A stretch of 64,000 bases of DNA from Micromonospora sp. Llam0 (GCF_003751085.1 NZ_RJJY01000001.1:496001-560000), one strand, 5' to 3'. Positions 18,341 through 26,478 are shown, counted from the first letter of the stretch. Made by a program: numbers and translations. The notes: generated from the letters alone by a model not told the origin.

Positions 18341-19150
18341 TCAGGACCGGTCGGACGAGATCCGGCCGAGGCGTAGCCGGTTGTGGTCGCCGGCCCGTAC
18401 GGCCGCAACGGCCACCAACGCCACGGTGGCCACCGCCCAGCCGGGCCAGCTGCCGGACTCCAGGATGACCGGGAGTTGCCGGCCGACCAGACTGGGCAGG
18501 ATCACTCCTACCGACCAGAGGACCGTCAACCCGAGCGCGGCCCGGTCCACTCCGACCAGCCCGCCCAGCGCCAGCGCGCCGGCGGTGAAGGCCAGACCGG
18601 GCAGTAGCCACAGCGCGGGGGACTGCCCGGTCGACCAGCCGGCCGCCGCGAGCACCGGCACGACCACGGTCAGCACCGCGAGGGTGCGGCGCAGCAGCAA
18701 CGGCAGCCCGGTCCGGGGCATCGTCGCTATCAGTTCCCAGGCGGGGTCGGTTCGGCGGCTCCACGCCGCGGCCACCGGCAGCAGGGGAGCCACCGGAGCG
18801 ACCAGCAGCACCAGCGAGGGCAGGCTGGCGAAGGTGGTCTCGAACAGGACCGCGATCAGCATCAACGCGACCGCCGTGGCCAGCCAGGGGAGGATCCGGG
18901 TGGCGACCCCGGAACGCCGCAGCCGGCGCCGGCGTACCGGTGCCGGGCCGGCCTCGATCCCGGCTGCGACGCCGACGGCCACCCGGTCGAGCAGTTGCCG
19001 GTCGGCCGGGCCGACGGTGTCGGACAGCTGCGTCCGGCAGGGTGCGCAGGACTCCAGGTGGGCTTCGACTGCCCAGACGGTCGCGTCGTCGACCCGGGGG
19101 TCACCGGACGCGTAGCGGGAGATCAGGGTCGGGGTGGGGTGGGTGGTCAT
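18341..19150 (-). CDS. Membrane anti-sigma factor with zinc-finger N-terminus
   Basis: The 269-residue protein begins with a zinc-binding anti-sigma domain (HLESCAPCRTQ, the HxxxCxxC motif near residues 33-40). A basic stretch (RRRRLRRSG) and about six membrane helices follow. It should hold the ECF sigma factor at the membrane until a signal releases it. Multi-helix anti-sigma factors without a classical sensor domain are known in actinomycetes. ATG at 19150 overlaps the sigma stop by four bases. The downstream ABC exporter suggests the inducing stress is something the exporter removes or an envelope component it supplies. Confidence 0.85.
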   Translation of the reverse strand: MTTHPTPTLISRYASGDPRVDDATVWAVEAHLESCAPCRTQLSDTVGPADRQLLDRVAVGVAAGIEAGPAPVRRRRLRRSGVATRILPWLATAVALMLIAVLFETTFASLPSLVLLVAPVAPLLPVAAAWSRRTDPAWELIATMPRTGLPLLLRRTLAVLTVVVPVLAAAGWSTGQSPALWLLPGLAFTAGALALGGLVGVDRAALGLTVLWSVGVILPSLVGRQLPVILESGSWPGWAVATVALVAVAAVRAGDHNRLRLGRISSDRS

Positions 19151-19725
19151 GACAACGCCTCCCGTAGCGCGATCCGGGCCCGCCGCGCGTACGTCTTCAC
19201 GGTTCCTTCCGGCATGCCGAGTAGCACCGACGTCTCCCGGGTGGTCAGACCGTCGAGCACCATGGCGCGCAGTACCTGCCGCAGGTTGGCCGGCAGGGCC
19301 AGCAGCGCCTGTTCCAGGTCGGCGTTCATCCGGCCGGCCAGCGCCTCGTCCTCGGCAGCTGGGGCGACAGTGGCGGCGGTCTGCACCGCCGGGACCCGTT
19401 CCCGGCGGGCGCGGGCGCGGAACGCGTCGACCAGCCGGCGGGCGGCGATGGTCCACAGCCAGCCGACCGCGCTGCCCTTCGCCGCGTCCTGAGCCTGGCT
19501 GCCGGCCGACCGCCATACCGCCAGGTAGGTGTCCTGCAGCACCTCGGCGACCATGTCGTCGTCGGCGCACCGCCGGCGCAGCCGCGCGGTCAACCAGGGC
19601 GACGTCCGGCGGTACAGCTCGTCGAAGGCCCGCCGATCGCCCCGGGCGATGCGGCGCAGCAGCTCACCCTCGTCGAGTGCGTCCAAGCTCCGTCTCACAA
19701 CAGGCAAGACGATCCGCGTCCCCAC
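19147..19725 (-). CDS. ECF-family RNA polymerase sigma factor
   Basis: The 192-residue protein has sigma region 2 (GDRRAFDELYRRT, then VAEVLQDTYLAVWRSAGS with the -10 recognition helix). Region 4 follows (LLALPANLRQVLRAMVLDGL and a helix-turn-helix in TTRETSVLLGMPEGTVKTYARRARIAL). The GTG start at 19725 has only a weak ribosome-binding site; a second in-frame GTG 9 codons later is possible. It heads an operon with its anti-sigma factor and an ABC-2 exporter, the arrangement expected if the sigma factor drives its own operon. Confidence 0.92.
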   Translation of the reverse strand: MGTRIVLPVVRRSLDALDEGELLRRIARGDRRAFDELYRRTSPWLTARLRRRCADDDMVAEVLQDTYLAVWRSAGSQAQDAAKGSAVGWLWTIAARRLVDAFRARARRERVPAVQTAATVAPAAEDEALAGRMNADLEQALLALPANLRQVLRAMVLDGLTTRETSVLLGMPEGTVKTYARRARIALREALS

Positions 19726-19742
19726 CGTGGTTTTCCATCTCG

Positions 19743-19758
19743 GGTGAGCTGGGTCACA
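19743..19758. promoter_or_regulatory. Crp/GlxR-like inverted repeat upstream of the sigma operon
   Basis: GGTGAGCTGGGTCACA matches the TGTGA-N6-TCACA type of site in nine of the ten arm positions and lies 18 bases before the sigma start codon. Such sites are bound by Crp-family regulators in actinobacteria. It could instead be chance, since GTGA and TCAC are common words here. Confidence 0.35.
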
Positions 19759-19913
19759 TCATGTCGTCAATCGCCGGTTTCGCCGACGACAGAGGTTCCT
19801 CGATGTGCGCAACGCCGCTGTCCCCGGTGCGGCGGCTCTCGCGGCCCATCCGGCCCGGTGCGTAGAGTTTCAGGTCGCATCGGTGACGCTCCAGGGACGA
19901 GACAGGTACGGGA

Positions 19914-21383
19914 ATGACGGTGGACGACGTACGGCCGCTTGGTGAGTCGGCCTCGACCGGGGTCGACCCGGCACAACTGGCGGTCTGCCTCGACGTCATC
20001 GAGGCGTTGGCGGCGCTGCCGTCCGACCATCCGGACGTGGTACGGGTGCAGCGGGCCACCGCGAAGCTGTACAAGTCGGTGAAGCGGCAGCGGCGGGCCG
20101 AGCGACGCGACGCCGTCCTCGCCGCCGACCAGGCGGTGACCGCGGCGACCGCGACCGGGGCACCCGGGCGCATCGACGACGAGACCAGGGGCATCCCGCT
20201 GGTGTCGTCGACCGTCGGGGCGACCGCCGGCATCCTGCGCCAGCCCCGCGCCTGCTACATCTGCAAGGAGCGCTACCGCGAGGTGGACGCGTTCTACCAC
20301 CAGCTCTGCCCGCCGTGCGCCAAGCTCAACCACGAACGCCGTGACGCCCGCACCGAGCTGACCGGTCGGCGGGCGCTGCTCACCGGCGGCCGGGCCAAGA
20401 TCGGCATGTACATCGCGCTGCGGCTGCTGCGCGACGGCGCGCACACCACGATCACCACCCGGTTCCCGCAGGACGCCGCCCGCCGGTTCGCCGCCATGGA
20501 CGACAGCGACCAGTGGCTGCACCGGCTGCGCATCCTCGGCGTCGACCTGCGCGACCCGGCCCAGGTGATCGCGGTCGCCGACTCGGTGGCCGCGCAGGGC
20601 CCGCTGGACATCCTGATCAACAACGCGGCGCAGACCGTCCGGCGCAGCCCCGGCGCGTACGCCCATCTGGTCGCCGCCGAATCGGCGCCGCTGCCCGACG
20701 GGCCGCTGCCAGAGATCGTCAGCTTCTCCTCGGCCGGTGGCCGGAGCACCGCCGCGACGGCGATCGCCGGACCGCCGCAGTCGTCGGCGATCACCCCGCA
20801 GGCGCTCACCGCGTTGGCGTTGACCAGCGGCTCGGCGACCCCGGACCGGATCGCCCTGGCCAGCGCGATCGACGCCGGTGGGCTGGTGCCGGACCTCGAC
20901 CCGGTGAACAGCTGGGTGCAGCGGGTGGACGAGGTCGACGCGGTGGAGCTGCTGGAGGTACAGCTGTGCAACTCCGTCGCCCCGTTCATCCTGATCAGCC
21001 GGCTGCGCCCGGCGATGGCTGCCGCGCCGGCCCGGCGCAAGTACGTGGTGAACGTGTCGGCGATGGAAGGGGTGTTCAGCCGCGGCTACAAAGGGCCCGG
21101 TCACCCGCACACCAACATGGCCAAAGCCGCGCTGAACATGCTGACCCGGACCAGCGCGCGGGAGATGCTGACCGACGGCATCCTGATGACCGCCGTCGAC
21201 ACCGGCTGGATCACCGACGAACGGCCGCACCCGACGAAGATGCGGCTGGCCGACGAGGGCTTCCACGCACCGCTGGACCTGGTCGACGGCGCGGCCCGGG
21301 TGTACGACCCGATCGTCCGTGGCGAGCAGGGCGAGGACCTGTTCGGCTGCTTCCTGAAGGACTACGCCCCGGCCGCCTGGTAA
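19914..21383 (+). CDS. SDR-family oxidoreductase with N-terminal zinc-ribbon-like region and no canonical catalytic tyrosine
   Basis: The 489-residue protein has a helical N-terminus (about 1-105), a four-cysteine zinc-ribbon-like element (C114/C117 in CYICKERY and C132/C135 in CPPCAKLN) and a Rossmann SDR domain from about 150. The latter shows the cofactor loop TGGRAKIGMYIA, NNAAQT and NVSAMEG. In a normal SDR the YxxxK motif follows; here the aligned segment is HTNMAKAALNML, so Lys404 is kept but the tyrosine position is Thr400. Similar long SDRs occur in other actinomycetes. Function is unknown. Its end overlaps the convergent membrane gene by 22 bases. Confidence 0.75.
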   Translation: MTVDDVRPLGESASTGVDPAQLAVCLDVIEALAALPSDHPDVVRVQRATAKLYKSVKRQRRAERRDAVLAADQAVTAATATGAPGRIDDETRGIPLVSSTVGATAGILRQPRACYICKERYREVDAFYHQLCPPCAKLNHERRDARTELTGRRALLTGGRAKIGMYIALRLLRDGAHTTITTRFPQDAARRFAAMDDSDQWLHRLRILGVDLRDPAQVIAVADSVAAQGPLDILINNAAQTVRRSPGAYAHLVAAESAPLPDGPLPEIVSFSSAGGRSTAATAIAGPPQSSAITPQALTALALTSGSATPDRIALASAIDAGGLVPDLDPVNSWVQRVDEVDAVELLEVQLCNSVAPFILISRLRPAMAAAPARRKYVVNVSAMEGVFSRGYKGPGHPHTNMAKAALNMLTRTSAREMLTDGILMTAVDTGWITDERPHPTKMRLADEGFHAPLDLVDGAARVYDPIVRGEQGEDLFGCFLKDYAPAAW

Positions 21384-22792
21384 GCCGCGGCCGCAGGCGG
21401 GTGGTCACCGGCCGAGGACTCTCCCGACCGCTCCGGCGTACCGGCCGGCCCGTCGCGGTCGCTCACGGCCGCCAGCAGCCAGGACACGGCGCTCAGACAG
21501 GCGAGCATGGCGATCGGGACGGTGACCCGGTCCGCCGACGCGCCCAGCCACCAGTCGACGTCCGACGGCCCGGTCACGTAGGTGGCCACCAGCGTCGCCG
21601 TGTACCCGCAGCTGAGCAGCCAGATCCACAGGTCCGACCCGGTCCCTGACGCGGCCCGTCGCCGACGGACCAGCAGGGCCCCGGCCAACGAGCAGCAGAC
21701 GGCCACCGCCACCAGCGGACCGACCGTTTCCCACAGCGCGTCGAGGGTGGGGTGCAGGCGGCTGGTCAGTCTGGCGGTGTCGCCGAACAGGTTACCCAGC
21801 GGCTCGGCCTGCTCGATGTCCGATGTGGAACCCGCCAGGCGGGACAGCCCGACCCAGGCCAGGCCCGACCCGACCGGCAGCCAGACCAGCCAGGCCCGGC
21901 CGAGGCCGCGGCGTTCCCGGACTGTCACCAGGGCGGCGAGGATGCCGCCGGCCACCAGTCCTTCATTCTTACTGAGGACGGCGGCGGTCAGCAGTACCAG
22001 CCCGAGTGCGGGACGGACGAACGGATCGCGGCCGAGCAGCAGAGCCGCAGCTGCACCGACCAGACACGCCGACCACAGGGCGTCGGCGTAACCTGCGGCC
22101 ACGTACTCCGCTCCGGTCGCCCAGGTCGCCAGTCCGACCGCGACCCCGGCGGACCAGGCGAGCCAGGGCCGGCTCCGGGCGAAGGCGGTCGCGACCGCCA
22201 CGACGGTGGCGGCGACCGCCGAGAACGTCGTCAGGGCCGACACCAACTGCGCGGTCCGGTAGCTATGGCCGAACAGGGTCCAGGCCGCAGCGACCGGTGC
22301 GGAGGCCAGTGGCGGGTAGTCGGTGTGCGAGAAGGCGAAGCCAGGGCTGGCCATCGCCGTCCGGGCGATCTCCGCGTCGTAGGTGAAGTACCCGGCGTGC
22401 AGCCACCAGATCGAGTGCGCGTCCCAACTTGTCGGCGGGTGCAGGACGAGAAGGAACGGTACGGCGAGAACGCCGGCCGTGACGCCGACGGCCAACCACG
22501 GTGCGCCGGCAGGCGACGGTGCGGCGGGCGGAGCCGGCTGTTTCCGGCGCAGCCACCGGGGCCGGCATAGCCGCCAGCCGCAGACCGCCCAGGTGATCAT
22601 GAAGGCCGTTGCCAGCCAGCTGCGGAAACCGGCGCCGAAGACCAGCATCAGCACCACCGCGACCGTGCTGACCAGAGCGGTGGCGAGCGGAGCGAGCAGC
22701 AGGGCGGCGGGCGCTGACCGGACGATCGTGAACGCCAGCGGCAGTCCGGCTGCCACGATGAGCGCGACCGTCAGCAGGTGAACGGCGGACAT
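21362..22792 (-). CDS. GT-C-fold membrane glycosyltransferase-like protein
   Basis: The 476-residue integral membrane protein has about eleven helices. After the first helices comes an extracytoplasmic loop with WDAHSIWWLHAGYF, whose Asp-x-His fits the acidic catalytic motif of GT-C lipid-linked-sugar transferases, and then SHTDYPPLASAPVAAAW, resembling the DxxxPP segments of the PMT/ArnT group. It probably moves a sugar from a polyprenyl donor to a glycan or protein outside the membrane; acceptor unknown. Its ATG at 22792 overlaps the stop of the upstream small membrane protein (TGATG), so the two are coupled. Confidence 0.7.
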   Translation of the reverse strand: MSAVHLLTVALIVAAGLPLAFTIVRSAPAALLLAPLATALVSTVAVVLMLVFGAGFRSWLATAFMITWAVCGWRLCRPRWLRRKQPAPPAAPSPAGAPWLAVGVTAGVLAVPFLLVLHPPTSWDAHSIWWLHAGYFTYDAEIARTAMASPGFAFSHTDYPPLASAPVAAAWTLFGHSYRTAQLVSALTTFSAVAATVVAVATAFARSRPWLAWSAGVAVGLATWATGAEYVAAGYADALWSACLVGAAAALLLGRDPFVRPALGLVLLTAAVLSKNEGLVAGGILAALVTVRERRGLGRAWLVWLPVGSGLAWVGLSRLAGSTSDIEQAEPLGNLFGDTARLTSRLHPTLDALWETVGPLVAVAVCCSLAGALLVRRRRAASGTGSDLWIWLLSCGYTATLVATYVTGPSDVDWWLGASADRVTVPIAMLACLSAVSWLLAAVSDRDGPAGTPERSGESSAGDHPPAAAAYQAAGA

Positions 22793-23226
22793 CAGTCGAG
22801 CACCGTCGGCTGGAGCACCGTCGGCTCGAGCAACGTCAGCTCGACGTCGAACCGGCGTCCCACCGGGGTGTCCCGGTGAACGAGGCTTGCCCGGTAGTCG
22901 GCGTCCCGGCGGTCGGTGACCACGGTGCCTCCGGCCAGCGCGGTGAACTCACTGAAACGCTGCAGCCAGAGATGCTCGAGCGGCGGATCGATGAGCACCC
23001 GACTGCCCGGCGGCACCGTCGCGACGAACTCGCGGCGGATCTTCTCGAAGTCGTGGTGCAGGCGCCGGTCCGCTGCCAGCTGGCCCGGTGACCGGGCGTA
23101 TCCGAAACCGGTGAGCCCGGCATCGTACGCACCCCGGGCGGCCAGCACCACACACAGCAGGGCGAGCACGACCACGAGCACCTGCTGAGCCAGCTGCCGG
23201 CTCGGGCGTGATCGTCGCAGTTCCAC
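22792..23226 (-). CDS. Single-pass membrane protein coupled to the GT-C gene
   Basis: The 144-residue protein has a basic N-terminus, one helix (QQVLVVVLALLCVVLAAR, about residues 14-31) and an outside domain rich in charged residues (FEKIRREFVATVPPGSRVLID, then EFTALAGGTVVTDRRDADYRA). I recognise no family. GTG at 23226 is chosen because GGGAGCGCC precedes it and the helix then sits properly near the start; longer in-frame starts lack a ribosome-binding site. The one-base TGATG overlap with the GT-C gene suggests the two products work together, perhaps as a transferase accessory. Confidence 0.6.
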   Translation of the reverse strand: MELRRSRPSRQLAQQVLVVVLALLCVVLAARGAYDAGLTGFGYARSPGQLAADRRLHHDFEKIRREFVATVPPGSRVLIDPPLEHLWLQRFSEFTALAGGTVVTDRRDADYRASLVHRDTPVGRRFDVELTLLEPTVLQPTVLD

Positions 23227-23441
23227 CGGCGCTCCCGTCCATGGTCTTCGAGTCAGGCGACAGGTAGATAAACGCTCAGCCGGGCCGACGGGTAACTCGG
23301 TCGATGGTGATCCCCAGATTCCCTCCGGACCGGTGAACGATCGGCTGCCCTGGATCGTCTTCATGGCGACACCGCACATCGGACGGCAGGTGCCGCCTGC
23401 GCGATCACCGCGGTGCTGATCATCCAGAAGGGACATGTCGG

Positions 23442-23795
23442 ATGAGGATGCGTCTCAAGAAGTTCGCCGTCGGGCTGCTGGCGGTCGCCGCCCTGACCTT
23501 CGGCCTGCCGGCGAGCCCGGCCATGGCGATCAACCGGGTCGGTTGCGGGAACCGGACCGACTTCCTGACCCTGCACGTCGATCTCGGCGGTGGTGTCGGC
23601 ACCGCCCAGTGCTTCGCGAACTCCGGAGCGATGGCGGTGAACATCAGCGGCGTCTACCGGTTCGACACCGGCAACAACAAGGCGACCGTCAACTACGAGC
23701 GAGGCGGCCGGTACTACAGCGAGACCTTGAACAAGTGGTGGGGCATGAGCTTCGGCGGGGCCCGGGTGCGGGTGTACGAGGTGCGGATCTGGTGA
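23442..23795 (+). CDS. Secreted beta/gamma-crystallin-like protein, Streptomyces killer-toxin-like (copy 1)
   Basis: The 117-residue secreted protein has a signal peptide cleaved after SPAMA (residue 29), giving an 88-residue mature domain with two cysteines (C35 and C57) that could form one disulfide. The core (CGNRTDFLTL, then GNNKATVNYERGGRYY and VRVYEVRIW) resembles the Crystall_2 group that includes the Streptomyces killer-toxin-like protein SKLP, known for action on yeast. That match is from memory of the family and is moderate. A close paralogue lies at 25076, and both have the same terminator. AAGGGA upstream of the ATG at 23442 is a plausible ribosome-binding site; ATG at 23448 is an alternative. 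Confidence 0.72.
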   Translation: MRMRLKKFAVGLLAVAALTFGLPASPAMAINRVGCGNRTDFLTLHVDLGGGVGTAQCFANSGAMAVNISGVYRFDTGNNKATVNYERGGRYYSETLNKWWGMSFGGARVRVYEVRIW

Positions 23796-23815
23796 TCATC
23801 GACTGACCGCCGTCG

Positions 23816-23848
23816 GGTGGGTGCGCCAGGTCCCGTGGCGCACCCACC
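23816..23848 (+). terminator. Terminator after crystallin-like copy 1
   Basis: A perfect 13-bp stem, GGTGGGTGCGCCA and its complement, has a 7-nt loop GGTCCCG. The same 33-base sequence recurs exactly at 25446-25478 after the paralogue, so terminator and gene were duplicated together. Here it also separates the gene from the convergent glucanase gene. Confidence 0.85.
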
Positions 23849-23867
23849 ATCCCACCTTGCCGGTGGC

Positions 23868-24908
23868 TCACCGGGCGGACTGGAACGCCCGACCGATCAC
23901 AGTCGGCTGGTTGCCGCTGGTGAACAGACCAGTGCGGTCCCGGTCAGTGGCGGGCAGTCCGAACCATGCGTACCGCTGCAGATAGGGCAGGCCGGCGAGC
24001 ATCTCGGCCGCCGCGGTCAGGAACGCGGCCTGCTGCTGCTCGCTCGGAAACTGCGGGCCACCGTCGCCGAATCGGATCAACGCGAACTCGGTCAACCAGA
24101 TCGGCTTACCGTACCGCTGGTGCACCGCCTCGAGGTACTGCTTCAACTGGTTGACCGCGTTGCCTGTGGCGAAGTCGCCGCCGTACCAGTGCAGGGCGAT
24201 GAAGTCGACCCGGTGGCCGCGTCGCTTCGCTCCGGACATGAACCGGTCCAGCCAGCCGCCGGCGTCGGCACCACCCCAGGCCACCGCCGGACTGCCCAGG
24301 ACGTTGCCGGTGGCCTCCAGCTGCGGCCACAGCTCCAGTGCCTGCTCGACCGTCATGTTCGACTGCTCGGCCAGGTCCGGCTCGTTGAAGCCGAGGAGGT
24401 ACGGTCCTGCCTGCTTGGCTCGGGCAAGTTCCGTCGGGTTGACGCTGCCGGGACCCCAGATCATCGGCACGAAGGTCGCCCCGGCCGGGGTCCGGATGCC
24501 CGGGTGCTGGGTGCTCCAGGTGTAGTACCAACCAGCCTTGGAGTTCGTCAGCGCTTCGCTCACTCCGGGGAAGTCCCACACCCCCACCCCTTTGCGCGCC
24601 GATGACACCGGTGCCGGCTGCGGCGGCGCGGTCGATGCACGGCCTGCCGTACCGGGGACGGTGCGCACCGGGTCCGCCGCCGTCGTCGCCTCCGTCGTTG
24701 ACGCCTCCGCCGTCGACGCGGCCGTCGGCGCGGCTCCTGGCGTTGACGCGGCCGTCGTCGGCGGCGTGCTCTGTGCGGGCTCGGCCGTCGCCGACGCCTG
24801 GTCCGGCCGGGCGGCGGGTCGCCCGGCGCAGCCGGCGAGCAAGAGCGCTCCAGCCAGGACGAGAGCGGTCAGTGATCGGGAGCTGGCGCGGCCGGCCGGT
24901 TCGGTCAT
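23868..24908 (-). CDS. GH128-like beta-1,3-glucanase lipoprotein
   Basis: The 346-residue protein has a lipobox (LLLAGC, Cys27), a long Ala/Thr/Pro linker (about 28-105) that would hold it off the membrane, and a compact TIM-barrel glycosidase domain. Motifs are KGVGVWDFPG, GPYLLGFNEPDLAEQSNMT with the acid/base Glu176, FIALHWYGG and PIWLTEFALI with the nucleophile Glu274, as in GH128 endo-beta-1,3-glucanases (Glyco_hydro_cc). The substrate is likely beta-1,3-glucan of fungal walls or callose. AGGAGG precedes the ATG at 24908. It is encoded between, and opposite to, the two crystallin-like toxin-type genes, suggesting a joint antifungal use. Confidence 0.85.
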   Translation of the reverse strand: MTEPAGRASSRSLTALVLAGALLLAGCAGRPAARPDQASATAEPAQSTPPTTAASTPGAAPTAASTAEASTTEATTAADPVRTVPGTAGRASTAPPQPAPVSSARKGVGVWDFPGVSEALTNSKAGWYYTWSTQHPGIRTPAGATFVPMIWGPGSVNPTELARAKQAGPYLLGFNEPDLAEQSNMTVEQALELWPQLEATGNVLGSPAVAWGGADAGGWLDRFMSGAKRRGHRVDFIALHWYGGDFATGNAVNQLKQYLEAVHQRYGKPIWLTEFALIRFGDGGPQFPSEQQQAAFLTAAAEMLAGLPYLQRYAWFGLPATDRDRTGLFTSGNQPTVIGRAFQSAR

Positions 24909-25075
24909 CGGGGTTCCTCCTCGTGCCGCGACGGACCATACGTGAGGACGCTGCGGAAGTCATCCGGCTGGTCCCCGGACCTCCCGAGAATTCATTGAAG
25001 TCTGGTGAACGCTGTGGCGATGCGCGTCGTTCTGACTATGCACGTACATCGGACACCGAAGGGACACCGAGCCAG

Positions 25076-25426
25076 ATGAGGTTGAGCTTCAAGAAGATCG
25101 CCGTCGGGTTGATGGCCGTCGTAGCCCTGACCTTCGCCCTGCCGGCGAGTCCGGCCATGGCGATCAACCAGGTCAGCTGTGGCAGCCGTACCGACTTTCT
25201 CAAACTGAGCATCGATCAAGGCGGTGGCTTCGGCACCCCCCGGTGCTATGCCAACCCCGGTGCCGTGGCGGTGAATCTCCCCGGCGTCGTCGGGTTCAGC
25301 ACCGGCAACAACAAGGCGACGGTCAACTACGAGCGGGGTGGGCGCTACTACACGATCACCCTCAACAAGTGGAAGGGCGCCAGTTTCGGCACCGCGGTCC
25401 GGGTGTACGAGCTACGGATCTGGTGA
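25076..25426 (+). CDS. Secreted beta/gamma-crystallin-like protein, Streptomyces killer-toxin-like (copy 2)
   Basis: The 116-residue paralogue of the protein at 23442 has the same signal peptide cleavage point after SPAMA (residue 29), cysteines at the same positions 35 and 57, and the identical core GNNKATVNYERGGRYY. The two differ mainly in surface loops, as expected after duplication with some divergence. I chose ATG at 25076 because it aligns with the paralogue; the open frame upstream is the antisense of the glucanase signal region. It is divergent from the GH128 gene and shares its intergenic region of 167 bases, so both may be co-induced. Confidence 0.72.
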   Translation: MRLSFKKIAVGLMAVVALTFALPASPAMAINQVSCGSRTDFLKLSIDQGGGFGTPRCYANPGAVAVNLPGVVGFSTGNNKATVNYERGGRYYTITLNKWKGASFGTAVRVYELRIW

Positions 25427-25445
25427 GCATCGACTGATCACTGTC

Positions 25446-25478
25446 GGTGGGTGCGCCAGGTCCCGTGGCGCACCCACC
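25446..25478 (+). terminator. Terminator after crystallin-like copy 2
   Basis: Same 33-base hairpin as at 23816-23848 (13-bp stem, 7-nt loop). It also shields the convergent crotonase gene. Confidence 0.85.
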
Positions 25479-25513
25479 ACCCACGACCTTGCGCGGGGTT
25501 TGCGCTGGGCCGG

Positions 25514-26395
25514 CTACGTGGGGTCTCCGGAGCCGCTGCGCGGGCCGGCCAGCCACGGCGCGGCGTCGGCGAGCAGGTTCGGGTCGGGCACCACCGACTT
25601 GCTGGCGACGTTGGCGAGCATCTGGTGCGCCATGTGGAAACCGAAGTCCTCGGTGACCGCCTTCTTCCAGTGCCGCGACACGATGTTGTGGGTGGCCCAT
25701 CGGGTGTAACGGGGCCGCTTCATGATGAACCGGGCCAACTCCCAGGCGCGGTCGAGGAGTTGGTCACGGGGGAGAACGTCGCTGACGATCCCCCATTCGA
25801 GGGCCTTGTCGGCAGGGATCGATTTGGCTGCGTAGATGTGGTACGCCGCGCGCTTGGCGCCCATCAGCGCCTCCAACGCCATGCCCTGACCGTCGCCGGG
25901 CGGGGAACCCAGCCAGAAGTGCGGGTCCAGGAAATCGGCGTCCGGCGCGGCGAAGGTGACATCGCTCATCATCGCGAACTCGGTGTGTACACCCGGGCCG
26001 TTGACTGCGGCGATCGTCGGGATGTCGATGCTGTTGACGAAGCTCTCGATGAGCTTCCAACCGTCGGACATCCGCTGGTAGATGTGGTCGGGGTCGAGGT
26101 CCGCGGCGGGGACGGGGTTGAGCCCCTTCGGGTTGCCGGTCATCCACTTGTCGCCGGTACCGGTGATGATGAGCACCTGGTTGGCGGGATCGTTGCCGAC
26201 TTCCTGCCACACTCGTTGCCACACGTTGTGCGCCGCGTGGGTGTGCACGTACGGCCCGTCGTCGGTGTGTAGGCGGACCTCGATGATGCCGTCCTCGCGC
26301 CGCATCCGGAAGAAGTCCGCGTAGCGCGCCGAGTACTCGGCGAACGTGGGTGGCGCGAGGTAGCCCTGCCAGTGCTCGGCCGGATCGAATGCCAT
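25514..26395 (-). CDS. Crotonase-superfamily hydrolase resembling 6-oxocamphor hydrolase
   Basis: The 293-residue cytosolic protein has the crotonase fold. Beyond the generic features (VLIITGTGDKWMTGNPKG, IPTIAAVNGPG) it keeps the residues used by 6-oxocamphor hydrolase for retro-Claisen cleavage of cyclic beta-diketones. These are a His after NGP (VHTEFAMMSD), a His in DADFLDPHFW and the Asp in SPPGDGQGM, followed by DKALEWGIVSDVL and RAWELARFI. It is therefore more likely a C-C bond hydrolase than an enoyl-CoA hydratase; the substrate is unknown. A 22-bp inverted repeat shared with the TetR/exporter promoters lies 44 bases upstream, linking it to that regulon. Confidence 0.78.
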   Translation of the reverse strand: MAFDPAEHWQGYLAPPTFAEYSARYADFFRMRREDGIIEVRLHTDDGPYVHTHAAHNVWQRVWQEVGNDPANQVLIITGTGDKWMTGNPKGLNPVPAADLDPDHIYQRMSDGWKLIESFVNSIDIPTIAAVNGPGVHTEFAMMSDVTFAAPDADFLDPHFWLGSPPGDGQGMALEALMGAKRAAYHIYAAKSIPADKALEWGIVSDVLPRDQLLDRAWELARFIMKRPRYTRWATHNIVSRHWKKAVTEDFGFHMAHQMLANVASKSVVPDPNLLADAAPWLAGPRSGSGDPT

Positions 26396-26438
26396 CTGCC
26401 CGTACCTCCGTGTGTCGTGGGGGTGACCTGGGCCCGTA

Positions 26439-26460
26439 AGCTACACCACTCGGTGTGCTT
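26439..26460. promoter_or_regulatory. Putative TetR operator A (crotonase promoter)
   Basis: AGCTACAC and GTGTGCTT flank a 6-base spacer (CACTCG). The element shares arm sequence and spacing with sites at 36433-36454 and 37326-37347. It lies 44-65 bases before the crotonase start and just after the end of the Lrp-type gene, suggesting the crotonase gene has its own regulated promoter. Confidence 0.6.
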
Positions 26461-26478
26461 TTGAGGAGGGGTGTCGAC

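Noticed and set aside
24602..25075. N-terminal extension of the second crystallin-like protein
   Set aside because: The extra frame is antisense to the glucanase signal peptide and linker; the paralogue and signal peptide place the start at 25076.
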